Shown: in pieces, positions 28,695-36,051 of the stretch
How the letters are laid out: every line of letters begins with the position of its first letter
How positions within the stretch are numbered: the first letter of the stretch is position 1
Assembly (NCBI GenBank): GCA_027681045.1
Contig: JAQDCK010000005.1
Location: 1 to 64,000, forward strand
Direction: 5' to 3'
Source of the DNA: Lactobacillaceae bacterium AF64-9pH9TA
GTDB lineage: Bacteria; Bacillota; Bacilli; Lactobacillales; Lactobacillaceae
Length of the DNA: 64,000 bases
Notes under the pieces: model-generated
The model's input: the letters and a program-made list of their open reading frames with translations, nothing else
What the model was told of the DNA's origin: nothing
The model's database searches: none
Translations under genes and position numbers: made by a program

Positions 28695-29807
28695 CTATTC
28701 CTTCCGTTCAGTCCACTTGATCCCCATCAAAGAGATATTTTCCGGATGCTCACACTTAATTTCCAGTGGCGCCCCCTGGTAGTAAAGGGCATTGGCCACT
28801 AAGCGGGCATCATTGTCGACCAAAACCGGCCAGTTTTGCGGGTCAAATTGCAGGTTCCGCCCTTTCAGTACTGCTTGGTCAACCAAGAAGATAAAGTAAG
28901 GGTAATCGCCGTTGCCGGAGAAGGTCACTAAGCTGCCATCCAAGAGACTTTTGCCTTCCAGGCTGGCCGCGGCCGCGATCTGCACATTGGACAAAAAACT
29001 CTGGCTCTCCCCCCGGCCCTGGAAACTGTAGAGCTGACTGTTCTGCATTAGCAAGTGGCAGTGGTCTTCGATGGCCAATTGGCTGGGCATTTGGCTCTCC
29101 AGGATGTTCAGCCAGCATTCACCCCGGGCATAAAGGCTGTAGTCCCGGTTAAGAAAACGGCAGGCGTAGACATTGCCCCAGCTCTTGCCACCTAAGTTAA
29201 GGTTGCCGATGGCGGAGTTATTGATGTTTAATTCGATGTTGCTAGAATCAAAGCTGTTGACCGTCCCCCGGATCTCAGAATTATTGATGATGGCCGTCCC
29301 GGTCCCTTCCAAAGAGATGGTGCCGAATTTTTCTGATTCATAGTCCAGCAGGCAGTCCGCCATTTCCAAGCGGAAATTGGCTTTTTCAAAAAAGGACAGG
29401 GTCCCGTTGAGCAGGCGGCAGGAGTACATTTCCACCGTGTCCTGGCCGTTGACGGAAATCGTGGTCGTCTTGCTGCCGGTCCCGGTCAAGACGCAGCCGC
29501 GCAGGATCAGGTAGCTGTTGGTCTCTTCCGGCAAATCCAGAGTGTTTACGTCCCCGTAAGGTTCCAGGGTCAAGTTTTCAAAAACCACCCGGGAGCTGTT
29601 TTCACCGATGGAGAAAAAGCTGCGGATCCGGGTGTCTTCCGGGCTGGCCCCCAGGCCCTTGATGGTCATGTCTTCTAATAGCCGGCCCCGGGGCCAAACG
29701 TAATAGCCGGGCTCCAGCAGCAGATAGTCCCCCGGCTCCATGTCGAGCATGGCCCGGTGCCAGGTCACTTCACCGCCGCCGCTGCCAACTTTGATGTATT
29801 TGGGCAT
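28695..29807 (-). CDS. predicted right-handed beta-helix protein without export signal, copy 1
   Basis: Protein of 370 aa, paralogue of the next gene. It shares the cap (TWHRAMLDMEPGDYLLLEPGYY) and the MTIKGLGAS segment, then runs of beta rungs with Asn ladders (FENLTLEPYG, LILRGCVL, VEMYSCRLLNG, FRLEMADCLLDY, NINNSAIGNLNLGG). No secretion signal or lyase residues are visible. The frame is open to a TTG at 29822, but GAGGAGG sits between it and the ATG at 29807, which decides the start. The pair are cotranscribed; the promoter is not obvious (a TACAAT occurs 25 bp upstream). Confidence 0.72.
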   Translation of the reverse strand: MPKYIKVGSGGGEVTWHRAMLDMEPGDYLLLEPGYYVWPRGRLLEDMTIKGLGASPEDTRIRSFFSIGENSSRVVFENLTLEPYGDVNTLDLPEETNSYLILRGCVLTGTGSKTTTISVNGQDTVEMYSCRLLNGTLSFFEKANFRLEMADCLLDYESEKFGTISLEGTGTAIINNSEIRGTVNSFDSSNIELNINNSAIGNLNLGGKSWGNVYACRFLNRDYSLYARGECWLNILESQMPSQLAIEDHCHLLMQNSQLYSFQGRGESQSFLSNVQIAAAASLEGKSLLDGSLVTFSGNGDYPYFIFLVDQAVLKGRNLQFDPQNWPVLVDNDARLVANALYYQGAPLEIKCEHPENISLMGIKWTERKE

Positions 29808-29899
29808 CTTTTGCCTCCTCAATAAAAGCTATCTTCTATTGTACCTGCTAACCCTTAAAAATAGGTAAACTAAGCTTGGTATTTTTCGCTTTTCTTGAA

Positions 29900-29946
29900 A
29901 TATTAAAAGGCCAAGCCCCCAAATTAAAATGGGGTTCTTGACCTTT
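29900..29946 (-). terminator. probable terminator hairpin downstream of the 209-aa gene
   Basis: Minus-strand AAAGGTCAAGAACCCC pairs with GGGGGCTTGGCCTTT (a few mismatches) around an AT loop, followed by a T/A-rich stretch. Confidence 0.55.
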
Positions 29947-29994
29947 AGCATCCTTTATTATATTGAGGGCAGGAAAACTTGGCAGTTCAATGTC

Positions 29995-30031
29995 ACTAAA
30001 GGATAGGTGTTACTTCTACCTATCCTTTAGT
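29995..30031. repeat. perfect 14-bp inverted repeat touching the stop of the 209-aa gene
   Basis: ACTAAAGGATAGGT and ACCTATCCTTTAGT, 9-bp loop. The right arm ends at the base before the stop codon of the gene to the right. No T-run follows on either strand, so it may act as an RNA 3' stabiliser or be a repeat end rather than a terminator. Confidence 0.75.
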
Positions 30032-30661
30032 TTATTTCTTTGTTTCCTTATAAAATGGCAGTAATTCATCAAAACTTTTTAATAGATCATCAATTAACCG
30101 TTCTAATGAGTGGTCAGTCTCAATTGGAATATCCTGTTTAACCAAGACCTTACGAACCTCACCTGATTTGACCTGCTTTAATAAACTCTTTCGATTTTCT
30201 TCTGTTGCATCCATTTTGAAACTTATACCATTTTTTTGTACAAAATAATACATGGCTCCAAAAGGAGGAAGATTCAAAACTTTATTTTGTTTCTCTAAAC
30301 TGTTTTCAGACCTTCTTCTTTCTACAAAACTAACCTCAACGGAAATTCCGAAATTATCAGATTCCCCATAAAGACGAATAGCCAATGTCGGATCATCCAA
30401 ACCATCGGAAGGCAATCGGAAGTAACACCAAAAATGTGGACGACACAGCTGAGATTGATTCATCCATTGACTAACACGCTCTGCTTTAAATGGCTTTACC
30501 CTGTCTTCAAAAGATTTACTGATTAAACTGAATTCTTCTCGGGCCTGTCGAGCTAGGTCCCTTAAATCCATCATATACTGGCGATAATTACCAGCCTTTT
30601 CCGGCTTAATATATTTTTCTCCTTGATGGGGTAGATATTCCTTTAATTTACCAAACGACAT
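30032..30661 (-). CDS. uncharacterised 209-aa protein
   Basis: Soluble, charged protein with no signal or membrane segment. The N-terminal third is helical (DLRDLARQAREEFSLISKSFEDR), the middle has beta-prone aromatic stretches (HFWCYFRLPS, TLAIRLYGESDNFGISVEVSFVERR), and the C-terminus is a Leu-rich helix (HSLERLIDDLLKSFDELLPF). I do not recognise the family. GAGGTG precedes the ATG, so it is likely translated. Base composition is clearly more AT-rich than most of the window, and it is flanked by a truncated regulator and unusual hairpins, which points to transfer from elsewhere. Confidence 0.6.
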   Translation of the reverse strand: MSFGKLKEYLPHQGEKYIKPEKAGNYRQYMMDLRDLARQAREEFSLISKSFEDRVKPFKAERVSQWMNQSQLCRPHFWCYFRLPSDGLDDPTLAIRLYGESDNFGISVEVSFVERRRSENSLEKQNKVLNLPPFGAMYYFVQKNGISFKMDATEENRKSLLKQVKSGEVRKVLVKQDIPIETDHSLERLIDDLLKSFDELLPFYKETKK

Positions 30662-30669
30662 TTTTCACC

Positions 30670-30861
30670 TCATAAATCAATCAAGCCATCTCTGTTAAGA
30701 ATAATTATTCTTCTACCTGAACGTTTTATCAATCTATTATCCTCAAGAAATCTAAATTTTCTAGAAAGAGTTTCAGGGGGAGTCCCTATATATAGCGCGA
30801 TATCAATCATCTTCATAGGTAAACTTAACTGATCATCGTTCACTACTTTTGACAAATCCAA
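30670..30861 (-). pseudogene. C-terminal fragment of a Crp/Fnr family regulator
   Basis: The 63 codons encode a Crp-type helix-turn-helix end: LSLPMKMIDIALYIGTPPE, then TLSRKFRFLEDNRLIKRSG and a short wing. Full Crp/Fnr proteins are about 210-230 aa with an N-terminal cyclic-nucleotide-binding-like domain, which is missing; an in-frame TAG precedes the fragment. A TTG could start translation, but there is no good ribosome binding site. The fragment lies 8 bp before the 209-aa gene and is AT-rich. Confidence 0.75.
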
Positions 30862-30906
30862 GAGCTAGTTCGCCAAACATTACTCAACACGCTCCATAGA
30901 TAAAAT

Positions 30907-30984
30907 CTAGGCCCGCTTCTCTACTTGAATCATCTGTTGCATACATGTAGGACAAGCCAGTGTTTCAAACTGTAGTATAATTTT
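30907..30984 (-). pseudogene. relic of a heavy-metal-associated (HMA) domain protein
   Basis: A 25-codon stretch between stop codons reads FETLACPTCMQQMIQVEKRA near its end, which matches the first strand and CxxC metal-binding loop of HMA domains (CopZ-like or the small proteins beside Fnr-type regulators in lactobacilli). No start codon remains in frame and the rest of the about 70-aa domain is absent. Together with the Crp/Fnr fragment it marks a deleted metal- or redox-response locus. Short match, so moderate confidence. Confidence 0.5.
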
Positions 30985-31089
30985 TTATTATCTTTACTTT
31001 CTTTCCTTATTATATCTTTAATATAGTACGATATTTAGAATAAAAAATTGATTTCTATCAAGAATCTCTAATTTCTTTTATAACTTGCC

Positions 31090-31345
31090 CAGCTCTAAGA
31101 GAGCCGAATAAGCAAAAAATCGTACCGTCAATGCGACTTGGCGGAATCGCCCGAGGGGGTCACTTCCGCGATAAATAGACTGACCTCTGTTTTTGTACTG
31201 CTGCCCATGGACAGAATCAGTAAAAAAGCGGGCTTGGCTTCGGTCAAGTCTGCTTGCAAGAATAAGTTGGTTGTTTTCAAATGCTGGAGGCTGCGTGTAA
31301 GCACTAGCCTATAAAGAACCCCCGACCTTGGTCGGGGGAGCGTGT
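31090..31345. other. GC-rich structured intergenic element
   Basis: In the 549-bp gap between the Crp relic and the oppA-like gene, this part is markedly more GC-rich than the AT-rich DNA to its left. It contains GCGGAA/TTCCGC arms (about 31139-31175) and, at its right end, a perfect CCCCCGACC/GGTCGGGGG hairpin with a 2-nt loop (31319-31338). Minus strand after the hairpin is TTCTTT. Short open frames exist on both strands (a 35-codon one on plus from the ATG near 31207), with no ribosome binding site or family match. It could be a decayed mobile element, a repeat, or an unknown RNA. Confidence 0.45.
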
Positions 31346-31410
31346 CATACGATATAAGATAATTTTAATAATTCAGTGTTTGTCCTTGCCCTACAGAAAT
31401 CGTTCAGTCT

Positions 31411-33018
31411 TTACTTAATCTTGACGTCCCAATAGTAGGCAACAGTCCCGTAAGGAGACAGACGGAAGCCGGTCACCTTGGACTTAAGCAGGTAAGATAC
31501 ACCTGCTTGGTAAAGTGGAGCAGCAAAGGCATCCTTTTGGATTAATTGTTTTTCTGCCGCGATCAGGCTGGCTTGCCGCTTGACAGGTTGAGTCGCGTAA
31601 GTACTCTTAGCCTGGTTAATTTCCTTCCAGAAAGTACTGTTCTTGTAGTCAGTTTCCAGGTTAAAGAGGCCGCCGATGGTCAAGTAGTCAATTGGATCTT
31701 GGAAACTTGGCTGCCAAGTCCCGTAGACCATGTCAAACTTGTGCGCCGTAGTGTCCGCCAGGCGGGACTTCAACGGGATTGACCGCAATTTGACAGTCAA
31801 CCCTGGCAAATTCTCCATCAAGTTGCTTTGCAGGTATTCACCTACCCGCTTAGACGCGTCCATATCACTGGTTAAAAGCTCAATCGTGATCTTGGACTTG
31901 CCCAGCTGCTTTTTAGCCAAAGCCCATTCCTTTTGGGCCTGCTTCAGATTGTAGGTCATCAGCTTGCCGGCACTGGTCCGGTAGTCCTTGCCGCTTTCAT
32001 CATAGATGAAGTCACTGGCTACAAAACCTTGGGCAGCCTTGCCCGAGTGCAAGACCGTCTTCACCAATTCCTGCTTGTTCACGCCCAGGCTGATTGCCCG
32101 GCGGACGTGGACATTACCGGTGGTCTTACGCTTGGTGTTAAAGACCATGTAGCCATTAGTTGGCGTAGTCTTAGTGTGGTAGTCGGCATTCTTTTCATAT
32201 TGCTTGACGTAGTCAGAATCAACCGGCGCGTAGTCCAGCTGCCCGCCCTTGTAGAGATTGAGGCCAGTGGAGGTGGTCTTGATGACCTGGACCTTGACCG
32301 CGCTCAAGCTAACTGACTTGGCATTCCAGTAAGTCTTGTTCTTCTTCAAAGTCCACTTGAGGTTGGATCCGGTCCACTGGCTGACAGTAAATGGCCCGTT
32401 GTAGACCAGCTTGCTGGAGCTGGTCCCATAGCTGGACCTGTACTTTTTGACGATCTTCGTGTCCTGCGGGTAGAACTGGGCCCCGGTCAGAAGGTCCGGC
32501 AAATACTGGATCGGATTTTCCAAGCTGATCTGCAGCTTGTACTTGCCCAAGGCCTTGATGCCCAGGCTGGACACCTTCTTCTTGCCAGCTACGATGTCCG
32601 TCCCGTTCTTGATCACCTGGTAGCTGTCGCTGTCCAGGGAATCATTCTTGGGGTCAACCGTCCGCCGCCAGGCAGTAACGTAGTCCTTGGCCGTTACCGG
32701 GTCTCCATTAGACCACTTGGCGTTTTTTCTAAGGGTAAAGGTGTAAACCTTCTGGTCCTTGGACTTGGTCACCTTGACCGCCCCGGCCAGCTGGGCCTGC
32801 CCCTTTTTGTCAAAGCCGTAGAGCCCTTCCATGGAGTTCTGCAGGGTTTCAGAGCTGACGGTGTCCCCGTACTTGCTGGAATCCAGAGTGCTAATTTCCC
32901 CGGTTACGGCGGTTTTCATCACCTGCTTGGAGCTGGAAGCCTCCTTGTTTTGCCCGCAAGCCGTCAAAAGCGCTGCTGCTGCCAAAAGTGTTACTGAAGC
33001 AATCCTCTTCTTATGCAA
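31411..33018 (-). CDS. oligopeptide ABC transporter substrate-binding lipoprotein (OppA-like), copy 1
   Basis: Extracellular peptide-binding lipoprotein of 535 aa (SBP_bac_5 family). The signal peptide ends in the lipobox LLTAC (Cys21). Typical segments are YTFTLRKNAKWSNGDPVTAKDYVTAW, NGPFTVSQW and VRRAISLGVNKQELV. The frame has no ATG near the signal peptide; the start is a TTG at 33018, seven bases after GGGAGG, and this is the only start with a ribosome binding site. No permease or ATPase genes are adjacent, so it probably delivers peptides to an Opp/Dpp core encoded elsewhere. It is about as long as, and clearly related to, the copy at 39.1-40.7 kb. Confidence 0.92.
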   Translation of the reverse strand: MHKKRIASVTLLAAAALLTACGQNKEASSSKQVMKTAVTGEISTLDSSKYGDTVSSETLQNSMEGLYGFDKKGQAQLAGAVKVTKSKDQKVYTFTLRKNAKWSNGDPVTAKDYVTAWRRTVDPKNDSLDSDSYQVIKNGTDIVAGKKKVSSLGIKALGKYKLQISLENPIQYLPDLLTGAQFYPQDTKIVKKYRSSYGTSSSKLVYNGPFTVSQWTGSNLKWTLKKNKTYWNAKSVSLSAVKVQVIKTTSTGLNLYKGGQLDYAPVDSDYVKQYEKNADYHTKTTPTNGYMVFNTKRKTTGNVHVRRAISLGVNKQELVKTVLHSGKAAQGFVASDFIYDESGKDYRTSAGKLMTYNLKQAQKEWALAKKQLGKSKITIELLTSDMDASKRVGEYLQSNLMENLPGLTVKLRSIPLKSRLADTTAHKFDMVYGTWQPSFQDPIDYLTIGGLFNLETDYKNSTFWKEINQAKSTYATQPVKRQASLIAAEKQLIQKDAFAAPLYQAGVSYLLKSKVTGFRLSPYGTVAYYWDVKIK

Positions 33019-33116
33019 TTTTTTGCCTCCCAAAATTTTACTTAATCTATCCAATCTAATCTTACTTGCATTTATACTTCTTAAACTTACTAAAAGTAAC
33101 CAACAACTTAGTTTTT

Positions 33117-33125
33117 AGTATAGCA
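33117..33125 (-). promoter_or_regulatory. probable extended -10 promoter of oppA-like copy 1
   Basis: Minus strand TGCTATACT, a -10 box with TG extension, about 100 bp before the TTG start. Just upstream, AAGTAAT and ATTACTT arms 16 bp apart may be a regulator site. The rest of 33019-33240 shows nothing else. Confidence 0.45.
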
Positions 33126-33244
33126 AGTAATACTAAGAATGTACATCATTACTTATGAAAGAAAATCTTTTTCTCTGAAAGTAACTTTTCTCATCTGTTT
33201 TTAAGTATTTCTTTTGGCCAAAAACTATTTTCCTTTTGCTTGGG

Positions 33245-33281
33245 ACAAAAAAGAGCTCCTGACTCAGTCAGAAGCTCTTCT
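33245..33281 (-). terminator. terminator after the tRNA-Tyr/tRNA-Gln pair
   Basis: AAGAGCTCCTGACT / AGTCAGAAGCTCTT hairpin with one mismatch and T-runs on both strands; the stronger T-run follows on the minus strand, downstream of the tRNAs. Confidence 0.85.
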
Positions 33282-33306
33282 TTCGGGTTGGGTGTTCTTT
33301 AGAACA

Positions 33307-33380
33307 ATTGCGTTAGCTGGATTCGAACCAGCGCATGACGGTACCAAAAACCGTTGCCTTACCACTTGGCTATAACGCAA
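33307..33380 (-). tRNA. tRNA-Gln (anticodon TTG), copy 1
   Basis: 74 nt; acceptor TTGCGTT / AACGCAA, with the weak first pair usual for tRNA-Gln; D arm AGCCAAGTGGTAAGGC; anticodon arm ACGGT-TTTTGGT-ACCGT; T arm CTGGTTCGAATCCAG. CCA not encoded. Identical to the copy at 36378-36451. This tRNA is the substrate for which gatCAB in this window is needed. Confidence 0.93.
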
Positions 33381-33384
33381 TCAA

Positions 33385-33466
33385 TGGAGGAAAGTGGATT
33401 CGAACCACCGAACTCAGAGAGAGCGGTTTTACAGACCGCCGCGTTTAGCCACTTCGCTATTCCTCC
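33385..33466 (-). tRNA. tRNA-Tyr (anticodon GTA)
   Basis: 82 nt class II tRNA; acceptor GGAGGAA / TTCCTCC, discriminator A, anticodon loop CTGTAAA with GTA, long variable arm, T arm GTGGTTCGAATCCAC. It is 4 bp upstream of tRNA-Gln in the same transcript. Confidence 0.93.
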
Positions 33467-33479
33467 GTTGAAGTACTCT

Positions 33480-33485
33480 ATTATA
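33480..33485 (-). promoter_or_regulatory. -10 box of the tRNA-Tyr/tRNA-Gln transcript
   Basis: Minus strand TATAAT, 14 bp before the tRNA-Tyr 5' end. No convincing -35 at standard spacing (TTGCCC lies 14 bp upstream). Confidence 0.4.
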
Positions 33486-33541
33486 TTAACGAAAAAATAG
33501 GGCAAGTGCAAGGCTTTTTGGCAATTTTTTTGCTTTTTGGC

Positions 33542-34597
33542 TTAAACTTCCAGGCGCAGGTCTTCTGCCTGGGCAAAGCTCAAGCGGTCGATGAAGAGCC
33601 AGCGCATGAAGAAGCCCAAGGCAACTGGGTAAACGACGTAAAGAACCGTCAACAGGATGATACTCCCCCAGCCTGGCGTCATCTTGGCGTAAGCCGCCAG
33701 GGGCCCGATCAGGCCGCTGAAGCCAAAGCCAGCGGAATTCGGCGTCCCCTGCAGGTTGAAGATGGCGGCCAGAAGACCGGACAGGCCAGATGAAAGCAGG
33801 ACCGGGACAAAAAGCTTCGGTTTCTCCAGCATGTTGGCCATCTGGATCTTAGGCGTCCCGATGAAGTGGGCCAAGGTGGTCCCCATCCCGTTGACGCTGT
33901 AGCTCATGATCCCCAAAGTGTAGGCGGCCCCGGTGATGCCCAGGTTAGCGGCCCCGGAAGCAACCCCGGTCAAGCCGATCGCCACCGCGATCCCCACTGA
34001 GGAAATCGGGGACACGATCATGGCCGCGAAGGACATCCCGATCAAGACCCCCATCAAGAGCGGCTGCAGCTTGGTGAAGGACATGACGATCATGCCGATG
34101 AAGGTGGTCACGATTTTAACGTATGGCAAGATCAAGAGGCCGATCCCGCCGCCAACGACCAAGACGATAATTGGCAAGAGAATGGTCGTGTAGGAAGCAA
34201 GCTTGTTGCCAATCAATTTGATCAAGAGGATGGCCAGGGTGATCGTCAAGCCGATGTTGATAACATCACCAGTCCCGGCGACCATGATCAAGCCGTTTTT
34301 AAAAGTAACCGCGCCAGACCCGATCATAGCCGCGGCTGCGACCGAACACATCTGGATCATGTTCATCTGGAAGAGGTAGGCCGCGCAGAAGCCGGCCATG
34401 GCCGCCAGCAGGCTCTGGGTAAAAGTAGTGATGTTGATGACCGTCTGGGCAAAAGCCGGGGCCACACCCAAGAGGGACTTCATCAGCTGGCCTAAAATCG
34501 CGGCCGGTACCAGGGCAGCAATAACCCCGAGTCCAATCCCGTTTAAAATGTTCAGCGTGCCTTGCTTAAGGCCGTTTCTTTCTTTACTTTCCGTCAT
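33542..34597 (-). CDS. PTS EIIC-like membrane permease (PTS_EIIC_2 family)
   Basis: Very hydrophobic protein of 351 aa with about nine or ten membrane segments; GTLNILNGIGLGVIAALVPAAIL near the start and repeated GxxG-rich helices match the PTS_EIIC_2 family. There is no EIIA or EIIB domain in this gene or next to it, so it may be an orphan permease rather than a working phosphotransferase. GAGGAAAAT precedes the ATG at 34597, which lies inside the end of the aminotransferase gene (14-bp overlap). Sharing a transcript with an aminotransferase under an aromatic attenuator raises the possibility that it moves an amino acid or derivative; this is inference. Confidence 0.75.
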   Translation of the reverse strand: MTESKERNGLKQGTLNILNGIGLGVIAALVPAAILGQLMKSLLGVAPAFAQTVINITTFTQSLLAAMAGFCAAYLFQMNMIQMCSVAAAAMIGSGAVTFKNGLIMVAGTGDVINIGLTITLAILLIKLIGNKLASYTTILLPIIVLVVGGGIGLLILPYVKIVTTFIGMIVMSFTKLQPLLMGVLIGMSFAAMIVSPISSVGIAVAIGLTGVASGAANLGITGAAYTLGIMSYSVNGMGTTLAHFIGTPKIQMANMLEKPKLFVPVLLSSGLSGLLAAIFNLQGTPNSAGFGFSGLIGPLAAYAKMTPGWGSIILLTVLYVVYPVALGFFMRWLFIDRLSFAQAEDLRLEV

Positions 34598-35765
34598 TCT
34601 TATTTTCCTCGACAAATTTCTTGATTCTGCTTACGCCTTCTTTGATTTCGTCCAGGGCCGTCGCATAGGAGAAGCGGAGCCAGCCCTGCCCGCCCTTGGC
34701 GAACCAGGAACCGGCACAAACCCCGACATGGGCCTGGTCAGCCAGCTCGTAGACAAATTCCGTGTCTTTTTGGTTAAGGCCGGCTGGAATCTTGGCCCAG
34801 ATATAGAAGGCCCCCTGCGGCTTGATCACTTCAAAGCCGATTTCCGTTAAAGCCTGGTAGAGGTAGTCCCGGCGCTTCTTGAAGGCCGCCTTCATTTCCC
34901 GGGCATCCCTGTCCCCGTTTTTAAAAGCTTCCTCAGCCGCGTCCTGCATCGGGGTTGGTTCAGTCGTAGTAATGAACTGGTGAACCTTGGCCAGCTGGTC
35001 AGTGATTTCCTGGGGAGCAGCCATGATCCCGATCCGGTAGCCGGTCATGGCCCAGGATTTGGAAACCCCGTTTAAAACGATGGCCTGGCTTCTGAGGGAC
35101 TTGGCCATTGAGGCGTGCTCTTGCTCGTAGTTTAGTTCACTGTAGATTTCGTCACAAAGGACAAAAGTTGGCCGGTCCTTGATCACTGCCGCCAAAGCAT
35201 CCAGCTCTTCCTGGCTGTACATGACTCCAGTCGGGTTGGTCGGGTAGTTCATGACCAGAATCCGAAGACGGTCACCGTATTCGTCAACAGCTGCCTGCAG
35301 CTGGTCTGGCGTTAATTTGAAGCCAGTCTTGGAAGTGTCGATCTGGACAACTTCAGCTTTTTCCAAGGCCGCGTCAGCAATATATAAAGGAAAGATCGGA
35401 GTTGGCAGAACCATTACGTCGCCTGGATTGATGATGGCGGACATGACCGTGTAGATGGCTTCCGTTGCCCCGTTGGTGGCGATGATTTCACTTGGCTCAT
35501 AGTGCATGTCGTAATGCCGGGCCAGGAAGTCTGCCGCGGCTTTTCTGAGGCCTGGCGTCCCGTTTGAAGGAGCGTAGTGAGAGTGGTTGTCCACGATCCC
35601 CTTGATGGCAGCCGTCTTGATATGATCCGGGGTATTGAAGTCTGGCTCGCCAACCGTGAACTTGACGATGTCCGGGTACTGGCTCGTATACTTGGCAAAA
35701 TTCAAAATAGCTGAAGACTTTACTTCCGCTACCCCCTGCTTAAAGTGCTTAGTTAAATCAACCAT
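34584..35765 (-). CDS. PLP-dependent class I aminotransferase, probably aromatic (AraT/PatA-like)
   Basis: Fold-type I aminotransferase of 393 aa. The PLP Lys lies in GVSKSWAMTGYRIG near residue 235; other conserved pieces are TVGEPDFNTP, ATNGATEAI, NYPTNPTGVMY and the terminal Arg in LRFSYA. Relatives in lactic acid bacteria (AraT) transaminate Phe, Tyr, Trp and also Met and Leu; B. subtilis PatA works in lysine synthesis. The leader peptide upstream, ending in Phe, Tyr and Trp codons, favours the aromatic role. AAGGAGGAC precedes the ATG at 35765; the open frame upstream runs through the attenuator hairpin and is not coding. Confidence 0.88.
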   Translation of the reverse strand: MVDLTKHFKQGVAEVKSSAILNFAKYTSQYPDIVKFTVGEPDFNTPDHIKTAAIKGIVDNHSHYAPSNGTPGLRKAAADFLARHYDMHYEPSEIIATNGATEAIYTVMSAIINPGDVMVLPTPIFPLYIADAALEKAEVVQIDTSKTGFKLTPDQLQAAVDEYGDRLRILVMNYPTNPTGVMYSQEELDALAAVIKDRPTFVLCDEIYSELNYEQEHASMAKSLRSQAIVLNGVSKSWAMTGYRIGIMAAPQEITDQLAKVHQFITTTEPTPMQDAAEEAFKNGDRDAREMKAAFKKRRDYLYQALTEIGFEVIKPQGAFYIWAKIPAGLNQKDTEFVYELADQAHVGVCAGSWFAKGGQGWLRFSYATALDEIKEGVSRIKKFVEENKNDGK

Positions 35766-35787
35766 GGTGTCCTCCTTGGCTACCGTA

Positions 35788-35823
35788 AAAATAAAAAAAT
35801 CGCGGATCAGATGATCCACGATT
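35788..35823 (-). terminator. attenuator terminator upstream of the aminotransferase gene
   Basis: Minus-strand AATCGTGGATCA / TGATCCGCGATT stem (one G-T pair), 2-nt loop region and seven Ts, 22 bp before the aminotransferase start and about 140 bp after the leader peptide stop. Upstream arms TTGAAACGGCAG and CTGGCGGTTTCAA (35845-35890 region) can form a competing helix. Confidence 0.88.
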
Positions 35824-35961
35824 ACCAAAGTCTGCTAATGCGCGTGTTCTTGAAACCGCCAGATCCTGATTCCTGCCGTTTCAAAAAATGCTGAGAAAAC
35901 TCTTATTATTGAAACTACAGATGCATGTTCTTGCTTGAAGACTTGCACCCGCAGATGCAAG

Positions 35962-36018
35962 CTAGTTCCAGTAATAAAAGCTAAAGAATTTCGCGTTCTT
36001 GCTGATTAAAGCGTTCAT
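35962..36018 (-). CDS. aromatic-amino-acid leader peptide (transcription attenuation)
   Basis: An 18-codon ORF, MNALISKNAKFFSFYYWN then TAG, preceded by AGAGGAC at 9 bp from the ATG and 27-34 bp after a consensus promoter. Six of its last eight residues are Phe, Phe, Phe, Tyr, Tyr, Trp. Immediately after the stop comes a hairpin (CTTGCA..TGCAAG), then alternative arms and finally an intrinsic terminator ahead of an aminotransferase gene. This is the layout of enterobacterial pheL/trpL-type attenuators: ribosome stalling at aromatic codons when charged tRNA is scarce would change leader folding and let transcription continue. Confidence 0.85.
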   Translation of the reverse strand: MNALISKNAKFFSFYYWN

Positions 36019-36051
36019 GATTCTTGTCCTCTCTCAACATTTGATGCTTTA

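Noticed and set aside
30907-30984. functional copper chaperone gene
   Set aside because: No start codon in frame and only about a third of the domain remains before a stop.
31090-31345. tmRNA, RNase P RNA or SRP RNA
   Set aside because: No tRNA-like end, tag ORF or conserved core of these RNAs could be found on either strand.
35766-35828. N-terminal extension of the aminotransferase by 21 codons
   Set aside because: It reads through the attenuator hairpin and its T-tract; the ATG at 35765 has a perfect AAGGAGG.
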